Part shown: positions 25,203-35,160 of the stretch, in pieces
How positions within the stretch are numbered: position 1 is the stretch's first letter
How the letters are laid out: each line of letters starts with the position of its first letter
Assembly: GCA_023101885.1 (NCBI GenBank)
Contig: JALPQD010000225.1
Location: 744,001 to 808,000, forward strand
Direction of reading: 5' to 3'
DNA length: 64,000 nucleotides
DNA from: Typhlomys cinereus
Lineage: Eukaryota > Chordata > Mammalia > Rodentia > Platacanthomyidae
Position numbers and translations under genes: made by a program
The notes under the pieces: model-generated
The model's database searches: none
Told to the model about the DNA's origin: nothing
Seen by the model: the letters and a program-made list of their open reading frames with translations, nothing else

Positions 25203-26394
25203 AATATGGCTTATTTGAGAGAAATTTAGATTGATTTCTATTGCAAAACCCTTCCATCATCTTTCTCTAGGGCAACAGAAGCTTAACTATGGTCAGTATA
25301 TTTTCTGCTTTTATTGTGTGGGTGTACACGTGTGTATGTACATGAGCGTGTTCACACAGGTGTGTGTGCTTCACGGCATGACAAGCTGCAGGGACATAGA
25401 GCTGGGAGCAACTCCTGTGCTGCATTGCCAGCTGTTGCTGGTCATGGTGAGTCAGGCAGCGGTGTCCCATTGACCCCTGAACAACCACAGGCTCTGGGAA
25501 AGAGTACCAACTCCAAAAGACTGAGGCAGAGCTTATAAGTAATTCTAATCTCTCCTCCAAAGCCAATCATACATTCCTTCTCATGCATGAGTTCTGATAC
25601 AAGGAGAAAAGAATAAGACTTCATTTCTTGATGCAGAGTGCCAAGGTCTCAGGACAAAGAACACATGGAATGGCACCTATAGCTGGTAGAAATTATCGTT
25701 AGCCGCATCCATATTTGGATACTTCATCTACTACCCTCTACCACATGACATCCCTGTCCATTCACTTCCCATTCTCTAAAAGAGTAAAGCTTCTTGTAAT
25801 TTATGTATGTACTTATACATAAGTTGAACTCAGTTGTGAGTTTCTCTCTTAGCTGTGATACCCCCACATAACCCAATGCTCTTCTTCCCAAAGTTTAAAT
25901 AAGTCAGTCATCGTGTTTAATAAAAGATGACAGAAAGAAAGAAAAATTCTGCCATCTTGATGAATTTGCCTTCAGTATTAATTCATATATAAAATTTCAG
26001 AGTTTTTTGAAGGTCACGGGCCCCTAGAGCCTTGACTTACCTGGAGTGACTTGTAATACAATGCTCCAGAAAAGTAGTACTGCCAACTAGTCTCTTGTCT
26101 TCAGCTGTCTGATTGATCAAGTACCATTGTGTTTCAAGATGAATATCTATACTACATGAGATAAGGGAGAAACAGGAAGACAGCCTGTTAATATGGTGTC
26201 AACTGCAATCTCTGAAGGGAGAATAAAAAGTGTTTTAGTAAGCATTGTTGAACTCGGGGCCTCTGAATCAAAGCCATTGCATCATTTTAACTTGGAAGCT
26301 CACAGGGAATGTCAGTGTTTCCTTAGAATCCTCATGATGACACCTAATTCCCAAAGTACTGCAAGTAACAAGTGGCATCTCAGAGAGGTGACTG
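25203..26394. other. Unique sequence with a GTGT-rich patch
   Basis: A short TG-rich patch lies at 25313-25370 (GTGGGTGTACACGTGTGTATG). The remainder has no supported feature. Confidence 0.5.
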
Positions 26395-26562
26395 TGGGGT
26401 TAGTGCTGCAAGGCCATGTCCCCACTACATAGTAACTCTACTGACACGCTGACACTTTGATCTTGGACTACCGAACCTCCAGAGCAATGAACAAGTTTCT
26501 GCTGTTTATAAGCCACACCATTTGTGGGTATTTTGTGATAGCAACCCCAAACTAAGACACTA
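26395..26562 (+). repeat. MaLR-type LTR 3' fragment (tentative)
   Basis: ACCTCCAGAGCAATGAACAAG, then TTTCTGCTGTTTATAAGCCAC, then TTTTGTGATAGCAACCCCAA and ACTAAGACAC follow the 3' end of mammalian MLT1/MaLR LTRs: a polyadenylation region, then TTTAAGCCAC-like and TTTGTTATAGCAGCC-like blocks, ending in ACTAA-ACA. Only the 3' third is recognisable. It is noncoding. Confidence 0.6.
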
Positions 26563-26859
26563 AGAATGTAGGTAGACTGGAAGTTTTGGAGAGTCTGATT
26601 TTCATTGCTTAACTGAATAGGTAACCTAGCAACTACAAATACATATGGGTTGAAACAAAACAAATATATTGGGCAAAGAACAGAAAATATAGCCCAGTCA
26701 GATTTCCCGGAACTGTATACTGTCAGAGATCATTAAGCAGAGTGTAATAAATTAGGTTGTGACATACACTTCCCTTCTAGTATCTTTCAGCTGAGATTCT
26801 AGTGATAGATCTGGCTGCTCTAGGTCAAGGTCAAATATGGGAATGGACAGGAAGGATGA
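26563..26859. other. Unique spacer
   Basis: No recognisable feature. Confidence 0.5.
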
Positions 26860-27135
26860 TGTCAGTCGAAAAGTATTATTTTTAGAATTTTTCTAGGATT
26901 TCATTATCTTGACCATTAGCTTAAAATTGTAAGGATAACGATGCAGCCCCCTTTATTGAGAATGTTATTAAGAGTGACTTTGAAGGCTGTCTCTCAGGCA
27001 ATTGTTAAAAGATATTGGCTTCTGTGACTTTAAACTCTAGCCAATGAGCAAATCATGTCCATTTAAATGTTAATGTGATGAGAGTCTTTCTCATTAATCA
27101 TGCCATCATATATAAAGTCAGAAAATTTGAAAAAC
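26860..27135. other. Candidate conserved noncoding segment B
   Basis: Repeat-free, AT-rich complex sequence with TCATTAATCATGCC (homeodomain-like ATTAATCA core), TAGCCAATGAGC (CCAAT box-like) and CATTTAAATG palindrome-like motifs within 150 bp. It looks like enhancer-type sequence, but conservation was not measured. Confidence 0.3.
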
Positions 27136-28400
27136 ACCCCTAAGTCTGTGACCAAGCAACCTGGGTCACCAGGCTGCCTGGGCTAACATTTACTAACGTG
27201 TAAAAAAAAATCATAATCTTTCCAGCTTTTGGCATCTAACCTCATTATTTTATCTTATAAATAGCATGTTTCTAAGCAAGAAACGTTATAAGAGACTTTG
27301 CCATCACTATCACTGAACCATGCCTTCTAGCCCCTTCATTTCAGTCATTTCTCTCTGTACCATCTAGTTCAAGAGTTTATGCTGCAAGGCCATTAAAAAA
27401 CCCAGAGACTCCGAGTGAAGCATGTTCACGTTTATGAGTGGCTGCCTGTTTAAACTCTAAATAGAAGGAAAAACAGGACTCGTTCAAATATTGAAGCTAG
27501 TTCTAAAGTTAAATGGCTTTTGCGGAGAAGTAACTCTTGGGAAATCACCTTTGCAGGAGAGCCGCAGAGCGCCTATGCCGATTTCATTTGAACAGTGTTC
27601 TGTGGCATCTACCGCCTGGGCCAGGCAAAGAGAATCTTATGCTCCATACCAATGAATATGACAGCTATTCTTTTAAATGCTCTAAAATATTGTACCAAGC
27701 TTTAAAGTCTATTTGAATATTGAGGAAATAAAAACAAGGAGCAAGAAGACAGCAGAGAGGTTGGAAGGATTAGAAGAAATAAGATAGAGTATGGTAGACT
27801 CATCCAGGAAGCTAGTTGGAAGGGCCCAGCAACTCAGGTTCCACCAATGCCAGGTTCCCCACATTTATCTTTATAGGTTTATAGCTAAAAATAATTCTTT
27901 GTAGCTCAAGGTTCAGAAAGTGTAATTTGCATGAATACATGATGTGCTGTGAACATGAATATCAAGGCTTTTATCTGAACCTCTGAAAGAGAAGCTTAGA
28001 CAATAACTAAACCTTGTAGCTCTCAAAAGACAGACAGGTAGGGTGCTCATCTCCATCCCCCTTGCTGCAAGGGGAGGTGAAGGAGGGAGAGTGGAGGAGG
28101 GGAAGGGGAGCAGGGGGGGGGCGAGGCAGGCTGAGGCCTAACCGGTTGTTTCTTTGATGCTCTGGAAGGACTCCCAGCCAGGCGTCCGAGGAGAGCGTGG
28201 GGTATTTTGGGAAGCAGATTGAGCAGTGTGTCCTGACCAGTCGTGACTGGCTGTGTCTTTGCTGCTGCTGGCTTTGTAACCATGGGATCACTAACTTCAC
28301 AGGCTGTAGCAAGGTGCACAAGCAGCGCCCGAGCCCCGGCAGAGTTCCAGCTCATGCGCTCTGAGCCCTAGGAGGCTGGTCCCACTGCTGCTGCGTGTCT
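27136..28400. other. Unique region with candidate regulatory segments and a G-rich tract
   Basis: 27400-27720 is complex unique sequence with a cluster of CpGs around 27530-27620. A purine/G-rich tract with a run of nine G lies at 28080-28140. The next 230 bp are GC-richer, with about ten CpGs (AACCGGTTG, GGCGTCCGAGG, AGCGCCCGAGCCCCGG). It resembles a small unmethylated regulatory island. Two overlapping minus-strand frames (28007-28355) run across it but have no domains. Confidence 0.35.
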
Positions 28401-28904
28401 TTCTCACTGATGACCTTTTCCAGCTCTAGAAACTTCCCTCACAGGAATGAAGTTGGGACTTTTCTCCAAGTGAACCCTCATGATAGATGGATTTATACTC
28501 GTTTCATTAAAACAACCTAAGTACAGCACAGCTGCACAAAGAACTTTATGTTGAACATCCAAGAATCCTGTTTAGAAGAAACCAGTTCATCTAGTATGCC
28601 CTCCTTCCTTGCTGGCTTTGGATACTAATAGAGTTCACAAGAAAAAGAACTGCTATTCTAAAAACAGAGGAAAATTAGCATGGTTTTGGATTTCAGCAGA
28701 TGCTGTATTTGAAGATCACATTCTTAAACAACAGAGCAAAGACTTACATTGATCGATCACATATAAACACCAAGAGGATGACTAAGCAAGTGTCACGTCT
28801 TAAAATCTTGCAGTCAAGTATTTGAGACTGAACTTGAAATTCCCAGAACCCCATTGTGCAGGATTCAAAAAGTGGATCATCTCAGTTGGAAGTAAAGAGA
28901 TTGT
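28401..28904. other. Unique sequence, no gene seen
   Basis: Nothing recognisable. Confidence 0.5.
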
Positions 28905-29335
28905 CATAGTTAAGCACAGTTGTCAACTTGACTGTTGAGGGTTTGAGCTCTGGGCACAGTTGTAGAGAGTTGATGGTTGGGTTAAGCCTAGAGCAAACCT
29001 GAAGAAGATTGTCTAGCTGATGGCGAAGACCCAGCCCATGGTGGGTGGGATTAGGCCCTGGATAAATCACAGAGAGCTGGTTGAGAGAGTTGGCATCCTT
29101 TTGTTCATTTGGCCAGATATGCTGGTCTGGCAAGTAAGGATTGTCCCTCTCTCAGCCTTATGCAATGATGGTGTGGCCAGTTCCCTCGGCCCTGGGGTTG
29201 GTGCATGCTCTCCTGTCAAGCTGGACTGAGAACTGTAACTAGACTATCGTAAGGAAGCAAATGCCTTGTTCCCTTAAGCTCTGTGATGGTCATTAATCAG
29301 CAACCATGCAGGCGGACTGCAACAGGGATGTGTTC
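28905..29335 (+). repeat. Dispersed rodent repeat, family X (copy 3, full length)
   Basis: The clearest copy. It runs from AGTTGTCAACTTGACTGTTG through GGTTTGAGCTCTGGGCACAG, AAGACCCAGCCCATGGTGGG, TTGGCCAGATATGCTGG, ATGGTGTGGCCAGTTCCCTC and GACTGAGAACTGTAACTAGA to CATTAATCAGCAACCATGC. The AAGCAAATGCC position replaces the AATAAA seen in other copies. Confidence 0.82.
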
Positions 29336-29392
29336 TAGACAATTCCTGGATGAGGAAAGTACCATTCTCTTGGGGGATGTGCTAGTTAGTTT

Positions 29393-29407
29393 AAATTGTC
29401 AGCTTGA
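29393..29407. repeat. Target-site duplication, left copy (15 bp)
   Basis: AAATTGTCAGCTTGA pairs with AAATTGTCACTTTGA at 29728-29742, 13 of 15 matching. The duplication flanks the family S SINE and fixes its borders. Confidence 0.75.
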
Positions 29408-29639
29408 GAGGCTGGAAAGGTGGCTCAGAGGTTAAGCCTCTGCCTTGCAGGTGGAAGGTCCTAAGTTCAGATCCTAGACCGCATGTATAGATGTCGGGCG
29501 GAAGCGGGGGCGGCCTGGGTTTCTGGTCCTGGTGGGCGGAGCCTGTGAATCCCAGGGCAGAGTAAACAAGAAGGAGGTGGAGGCGTCCATGGTGGTTCCC
29601 GAATTCGTCCGTGGTTCTACACACACATACATACATACA

Positions 29640-29689
<50 letters not shown>

Positions 29690-29727
29690 TGCGTGAATAC
29701 ACGCATACACACACAATTGAATAAAAA
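29408..29727 (+). repeat. Family S SINE, young CpG-rich subfamily, with CA tail
   Basis: A tRNA/ID-like pol III head carries an A-box-like GAAAGGTGGCTCAGAGGTT and a B-box-like AGTTCAGATCC. It is followed by a CpG-rich body (ATGTCGGGCGGAAGCGG, GGGCGGAGCCTGTGAATCC, GGTTCCCGAATTCGTCC), then a CATACATACACTC and pure CA tract (about 29641-29686), and ends in ACAATTGAATAAAAAAAA. The minus copy at 45264-45537 matches it nearly throughout. I do not recognise the body from mouse or rat SINEs. Its 3' ATTGAATAAA and A-run are consistent with mobilisation by LINE-1. Confidence 0.85.
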
Positions 29728-29742
29728 AAATTGTCACTTTGA
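29728..29742. repeat. Target-site duplication, right copy (15 bp)
   Basis: Right partner of the duplication at 29393-29407, directly after the SINE A-run. Confidence 0.72.
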
Positions 29743-30163
29743 AACATGGGAGATAAGACAGTATGTGCATATCTATAAGGAATTAAATAGCTAAAGTAGG
29801 TTTCTTGGAAAATCTGTAGAAAATTGTCTAAATTCCTTTAATTGAAGTAGAAAGACTTGCCCATTGTGAATACGAACATTTCTTTGGACAGGTGGGTAAG
29901 ATGAAGAGAGCTAGTGAGTATACTGGCAAGCTGGCGGGCTATAAAGCAAATATGCAACATTGGTCCTTGATGCCATTTGTTCTTAAGTTTGGAGGCAATA
30001 TGTCCAGTTCCCTTGGCTCCTGGTAATAATTCCCTGCTATGATGGACTGTAACCTGATATTGTGAATCAATAAAATGCCTTGCTCCCCTAAATTGTGAGA
30101 CCAGGTGTTTATTACAGCAATAAAGTTATGAAATCAACATCTGATACCAAAAATGCTTGTGAA

Positions 30164-30930
30164 AGGTTTTTTTTTTTTTTTTAATTTCAGTTTTGCTGTT
30201 CCTGCACTGCCCTTGGCTTCATCCTGATTGATATTGGAGGTCACCTCTTAACTAAAGATAAAAGGCTGTTTAAATGAAATCTTACTATAAGAGGAGATTC
30301 AGAAGTAGATGAAATAGGAGTAGGAGACCATAGTGTGCGTGGGGGTCAGTCTCCCATTTGCAGGATGGTTACCATCTATCTGCCAGTCAGAACACCAGAG
30401 ACCCTACATTACTCACTTGGAACCAGACCAGCCAAATCTCTCCTCATCCTAAAGCTCAGGGAAATTCATGAAAGAGGGAGTGATAAGATTGTAAGAGCCT
30501 AAAGATGGGGAGTACTAACAATAGGCAAGATACTCCACACAAGTTAGGGCCACAGTAGCAATAATTGGACTTTGCATGACCTGCACAATGACTGACATGT
30601 CAATGACATGGATCACAGGCACTAGGATCCTTAGAGGCACGGGATTAACAGTCATAATAGTGTCCCATACTAAAGGGGATCCCAAGAAAGGGCTCTGGGC
30701 AATGCCACTGAGTCCTTACACCTCACTAGAGTGGAGGACCCAGAGGGAAGTTTGGCATTCACACAAAAGGATGCTCCAGGGAATGGGAGGAGGAGGAAGG
30801 GGCAAGCACTGGGAGAAAGGGAGGGAGGGGTGAAAGGAAGGGGAAAAGGCAGGGAAGGTGCAAGGGGGACTGGGGAGGGAGGGAGGAGACTGGGGTACCT
30901 ATTGAGCTTGTATGATTGGGAAAAAATAAA
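30164..30930 (+). mobile_element. LINE-1 3' end with inverted 5' segment (element B)
   Basis: It starts with a T-run and TTTCAGTTTTGCTGTTCCTG, which is the reverse complement of the LINE-1 3'-UTR segment ending at 41820. This inverted part runs to about 30384 (CCATCTATCTGCC). From about 30385 the LINE-1 3' UTR continues in sense: CACCAGAGACCCTACATTA, AAAGCTCAGGGAAATTC, ATTGTAAGAGCCTAAAGATG, AGGATGCTCCAGGGAATGGG. It then has a GGAGGG-rich polypurine tract and ends at TGATTGGGAAAAAATAAATAAA. The inverted-5' layout is the signature of twin priming during LINE-1 insertion. No clear target duplication was found at its ends. Confidence 0.82.
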
Positions 30931-30939
30931 TAAATATAT

Positions 30940-31130
30940 AAAATATTTTATTTACTTGAGAAGTGGGGGAAGGTACATGCATGCATACCATGTGTGGGTG
31001 GAGACTAGAAGACAATTTCTGGAAGTCAGTTCTGTATTTCCATGATGTGGGCTTCTAGGGATCCAACTGAGGTCACCAGGCTTATGAGAAGGTGTCTTAT
31101 CCACTGAGCTATCTCTATAGTCCCACATGC
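30940..31130 (-). repeat. B3/B2-type SINE, minus copy
   Basis: An A/T tail (AATATTTTATTTACTTGAG) is followed by GGTACATGCATGCATACCATG, GTGGAGACTAGAAGACAATTT, TCTAGGGATCCAACTGAGGTC and TTATCCACTGAGCTATCTCTATAG. The last block is the reverse complement of the pol III head. It is similar to 6500-6697. Confidence 0.78.
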
Positions 31131-32164
31131 AAAAAGTTTTTATAATAGTGGCTAACATGGGGAGGAATGACATTTCTGGTATGTTACTGGTACAATATAA
31201 TTTTATTCTAAAGTTAGAAATTAATTTTCCTAAGTATATATTTAGTTATTCATTCTCCATACCTAAAATATTATGTATCTGAGTCAGACAGGAATGTTTA
31301 CTAGTGTTACCTAATTGAGAAAACAAAAGATTTATTTCATAGTCTCATTGTCAGAAATCAAATCAGAAGTATCCTAAGATCCATGCTTATAAATAAGTTA
31401 CAAATGATCTCAATAGCTGGAAACTCACTAGAACAACCAGAGACCTCAAATCAAATAGTTGATCTTGCTGTTTGTTCAGTTGAAAACACTACACGTGGAA
31501 AGATACTTAGTCCAGTTTAATGTGTACTCACCCATGTTCCATTTGTTGAACAAAAATGTCCCCAAGTGCTGAGGTCTGAAATATTCCTGAGTCTGAGAGT
31601 GATGAACTGGAGAGTCAGGAGTCACTTTCCTAGTAGCCTACTAGATGCCCTCCTGGGCATCCCAGATTCTTGCTTTGCATTACTGAAGCAGGCGTGTAAT
31701 CACTAATCAGAGTTTTACACTCGGGAAATGTAGACATGAAAACTCGTTCATGTCAATGCATTCATTATTCAGTATGTGTTGAGTTAGGCATGTGGGATGA
31801 GGCTTATTAAATACAGAGTCCTGACTTCATGGAGCTTTCTGCCTAGGATCAAGAGGATGACAGAAGTATTGATCAAACAATGATACAAAGCAATGGTAAG
31901 ATCCTAAGAGACATGGACACCATTCCTGCCAGCACAAAATAGGGTTTTGAAATTTTCATCAAATTGCAACAACAAATTAATAGATCAATCTCCTGTTGCA
32001 ATGGAGCAGTTTATAATTTTTGTCTCTTGTAAACAATGCCCTTGTATCCAGTGAGGATCTGTGCACATTTTTGATGGGTGTATGGAATTAGTGAGAGAGG
32101 AACAGCTAGATTAGTTCATCACTAGTAGATTTTCTCAAACTATTTTCCAAAGTGACTTTCCAAA
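31131..32164. other. Unique sequence, no gene seen
   Basis: AT-rich unique sequence with no frame of interest. Confidence 0.5.
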
Positions 32165-32300
32165 GCTAAGTGTCATGGCTTATACCTGTGACCACAGCAC
32201 TTACAAACTGAGGTAGAAGGACAGGCTACATAATGAGTATCAGGTTTATATATCTATACATACCAAGACCCTGCCTCAAAAATAAGTTAAAATAAAATAA
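32165..32300 (+). repeat. B1-type SINE, diverged
   Basis: GTGTCATGGCTTATACCTGTG, CCACAGCACTTACAAACTGAG, GTAGAAGGACAGGCTACAT, then CCAAGACCCTGCCTCAAAAAT and an AAAATAAAAT tail follow the B1 order. Confidence 0.85.
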
Positions 32301-32321
32301 AAAATAAGAATGGGAGTAAGT

Positions 32322-32492
32322 GAGAGAAGGAAGGAAAGAAAGAGCATGAATGGAAAGAAGGAAGGAAAGACAGCATGAATGGAAAGAAGGAAGGAAGGAA
32401 GGAAGGAAGGAAGGAAGGAAGGAAGGAAGGAAGGAAGGAAGGAAGGAAGGAAGGAAGGAAGGAAGGAAGAAAAGAAGGAAGGAAGGAAAAAG
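32322..32492. repeat. (GGAA)n array
   Basis: A long polypurine array, pure GGAA for about 80 bp (32386-32466) with degenerate edges. A short phrase (CATGAATGGAAAGAAGGAAGG) is duplicated at its left edge. Purine asymmetry gives triplex-forming potential. It creates an Arg/Lys/Glu/Gly frame on plus and Ser/Phe/Leu/Pro frames on minus, which are false. Confidence 0.97.
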
Positions 32493-32520
32493 GAATACAC
32501 AGTAATATCCTGGTATGTTT

Positions 32521-32574
<54 letters not shown>

Positions 32575-32597
32575 AGAGAGAGAGAGAGAGAGAGAGC
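32521..32597. repeat. (GT)n joined to (GA)n
   Basis: About 50 bp of GT followed by TATGTGAGAGAG and a GA run of about 25 bp. Confidence 0.96.
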
Positions 32598-33463
32598 GGT
32601 ATGTATGCACTTGTATGTGTGTTTACATACATGCTTATGTGTGTAAGACCAGGTCCACATGCATATGTGTAGGTCTGAAACTAATAGTACGTGTCTTCTT
32701 TGAATCCTCTCTATTTTTTTGAAGCAGGATCTCGCAATTGAACTCAGAGCTTATTGATCAATTTATCTAGCTGAACATTTGTCTCAGGAATCTGCCGTTT
32801 TGCCTCGTGTGCTGAGTGCCATTACAGATGACTGTTATGCCATCCCACTTTTTTGTGGGCTTAAGGATTCATACTGTGGTCCTCAGGCTTGCATGGCCAG
32901 TGCTTTCTTTAGCCACCTTCCTGCCCTCCACTGCTCCCAGTACGATAATATAATGTTCATTGCATTTTGGAAGAGGAAGGCTAGAGGAAGTTCCAGTGAA
33001 GAACCCACACTTGAAAGGAAAGGAGCAAAGACTCCTCCAGGAAAAGGGAGCAGCATCGCACAGCGCTGAGTGTCCTGAGGCAGTGGGAGTTCACAACCAG
33101 AGAGGTGAAGCTGGTGATGTCAGCAGTCACTGGGAGAACAGGATGTGAAGAATCTGGGAGTCTTTCCTTCATACTCACAACAACAGAATGCTATCACCAG
33201 GCACTTAGCAGAGGACAAGAGCTAAGCAGAATTGCCCAGAAGGCTGGAGAGATGAGAGGGTCAAAGGAAGAAGATGAAGGTGGGCAGGAGGGCAGAGTGC
33301 TCCAGGAATGGGATGAAGAGGCTTCTCTTGGTAGTACATTGACTGGGCCTCAGTGGGTTTTTTTCCCCGTTTTGTTTATTTTATCTACTTTTACAAGTGT
33401 ATTGCGTATTCATTGCAGCTTCCCTTCCTCCCCCCTCCCTCCTATCCCCTTCCTTCCCTTCAC
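32598..33463. other. Mixed sequence, possible diverged SINE then unique DNA
   Basis: 32600-32780 is TG-rich and then holds TTGAAGCAGGATCTCGCAATTGAACTCAGAGC, which may be a minus-strand B-type SINE remnant. The rest is unique, ending in a C-rich pyrimidine tract (33419-33463). Frames here lack domains. Confidence 0.4.
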
Positions 33464-33701
33464 TTTATGTGTGTGTGTCAGAGGGCACTGTGTGTCCCTG
33501 CAGAGGCCCAAGGGTGACTTTGGGAATTATCCTGGATTCCTTCTGGCTTCAGTCTGGATTTCCCAGGCTCTGTCCACCAAGGCCAGGAAGTGCAGGTCAT
33601 AGCCTTTTTCGCCTGGCATTTTTTATGTAGGACCTGGGGCCAAACTCAAGACCTTCTACCTGTGAGACAGAGTATTAACCCTGAGCCATCTCTCCAGCCC
33701 T
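33464..33701 (-). repeat. Family S SINE, minus copy
   Basis: Plus-strand order is TATGTGTGTGTGTCAGAGGG, CAAGGGTGACTTTGGGAAT, GGATTTCCCAGGCTCTG, GGAAGTGCAGGTCATAGCC, TTTTTATGTAGGACC and GAGCCATCTCTCCAGCCC. The last block is the reverse complement of the GGGCTGGAGAGATGGCTC head. This gives the best view of the older subfamily body. Confidence 0.88.
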
Positions 33702-33731
33702 ATGTTAGGTTTTATTTAAAAGTTTGCACTT

Positions 33732-33960
33732 GGGGCCAGATCGGTGGTTCAAGGGTTGGTTAGTCTTTGTCTAGTAAGCAAAAGGTCCTGAGTTCGGATA
33801 CCAGATCCCATGTAAAAATGCCAGGAGGAAATGGCAGTAACCTGTACTTCCAATCCTGGAAGACAAAACCTGGGAAACTCCAGAGAAAAACAAACAAGAG
33901 GTAGAGCAATTCGGGGTGGTTCCTGAACTCACTCACAATGATCTGGATAGGTTACTTACT
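33732..33960 (+). repeat. Family S SINE, plus copy
   Basis: The head GGGGCCAGATCGGTGGTTC with B-box-like GAGTTCGGATACC is followed by ATGTAAAAATGCCAGGAGG, GGCAGTAACCTGTACTTCC, GAAACTCCAGAGAAAAAC and AATTCGGGGTGGTTCCTGAAC. There is no CA tail. It lies head-to-head with the preceding copy, with only about 30 bp between the two heads. Confidence 0.82.
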
Positions 33961-34660
33961 CCTCCAAGCCTGAGTACTGTACTTGACTCCACAGTCTGCA
34001 AGCTAAGAGCTAAAAAAGTTTCTTCAGTATTTACCTGGTGAGAGGTGATTCACCAAGACGGGTTAAAAGCTGGCCTATCTTCTTATTGATTAAATGAAGA
34101 CCTAGGGCCAGTAGCCCAGCATGTGCTCATGAGCTCACTGAGGACCCATTAATGCAGCTAAGGGGTCACATCAGCAGGACCGTGCCATACAGAGAGCCTC
34201 CTCTTTCTCCATTTTGATCACCATCAGACTTTGGATTTCTAGATTATGGGTTACTCTTAGAGATTGTGATGAAACTTTGCCACTATGAAAAGACAAATAT
34301 GAAATGCAAAGTGTGGTATTACCACGATGGCAGCTGTGAAGGGCAGAGTGGTCATTCTGTATGAGGTGTAGCCTGTTGAAACATCGTAAGATGAGAAACT
34401 ATCTAATGTTACTAAAATTGACAACATAATGTTCTAGGGAAATTAAAAAGTGGGTATCGAAATCTCCCTGGATGTGGGTGTTTTTGAAGTGTGTGGAGGA
34501 TACAAGTAGGCATAAGCGTGTGTGAGGGCACGTGTGCTGATATCACATTCTGAGATTCACCTTCACTTACTGGAAAACTCTCTCCAGCAAGGTTTCTGCT
34601 TCTGGCAAAGGAGGGAAATTACTCTCAGGCTGCTCAGGTCCTAATACTCCTGTCTCCTCT
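33961..34660. other. Unique sequence, no gene seen
   Basis: No recognisable feature. Confidence 0.5.
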
Positions 34661-35160
34661 CATTAACTTACATAATATCATACTCTCCTGTTAAGCCTGC
34701 CAAACAACTAATCCCAGTTTCTCAAACTGGAAAATTAAAATGATTATAACACCAAAACATAGAAAAAAAATCCACAGATTTTTCTTTGTAGCACTAAAAT
34801 CCTTATATATGTTTTTCTTTTTAAGTTTATCTTGGCATATATATCATTATCATTTATAGCCAAAGTGTAATGATTTGTTTAGTATCACTTATTGTCATTC
34901 AATAAAACTATCAGAGAGTACTTCGGAAATATTTCTGAGTATGAATTACCCAACACTGGGACTATGCTGATACGATTGCATTGTGCTTTTTAATCCATGT
35001 AAACTGACATGATTAAAAGTAATAACATTTGAGAGTAATTATAGAGGCTCTCATGAACATTAATTAGGCAACAAATGGTACATTTGAGATCAATTTCTAT
35101 TTATCTTCTTTGCAGATAAGAGGGTTAGAATAAGTTTCTTATCGATAAAACAACCTGAAG
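34661..35160. other. Candidate conserved noncoding segment C
   Basis: Repeat-free AT-rich complex sequence with a high density of homeodomain-type cores: AAATGATTATAAC, GTAATGATTTG, TCATTCAATAAAAC, AGTAATAACATTTG and ACATTAATTAGGC. No open frame of note. It looks like developmental-enhancer sequence, an inference only. Confidence 0.35.

Larger units (their letters stand above)
29372..30150 (+). repeat. Dispersed repeat of X type (copy 4), split by a SINE
   Basis: The start (GTGCTAGTTAGTTTAAATTGTCAGC) is interrupted by the family S SINE at 29408-29727. It resumes with AATTGTCACTTTGAAACATGG and continues to CCCTGCTATGATGGACTGTAAC, AATAAAATGCCTTGC and TATTACAGCAATAAAG. Removing the SINE and one target copy restores continuity, so the SINE is younger than this element. 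Confidence 0.72.

Noticed and set aside
30576..31045. Frames of 85 and 104 residues
   Set aside because: They translate the polypurine part of the LINE-1 3' UTR, which is noncoding.
32226..32672. Overlapping frames of up to 144 residues on both strands
   Set aside because: Entirely produced by the GGAA, GT and GA arrays.
33105..33602. 165-residue plus-strand frame
   Set aside because: Its C-terminal part reads through a reversed family S SINE and a C-rich tract; the N-terminal part lacks any domain.
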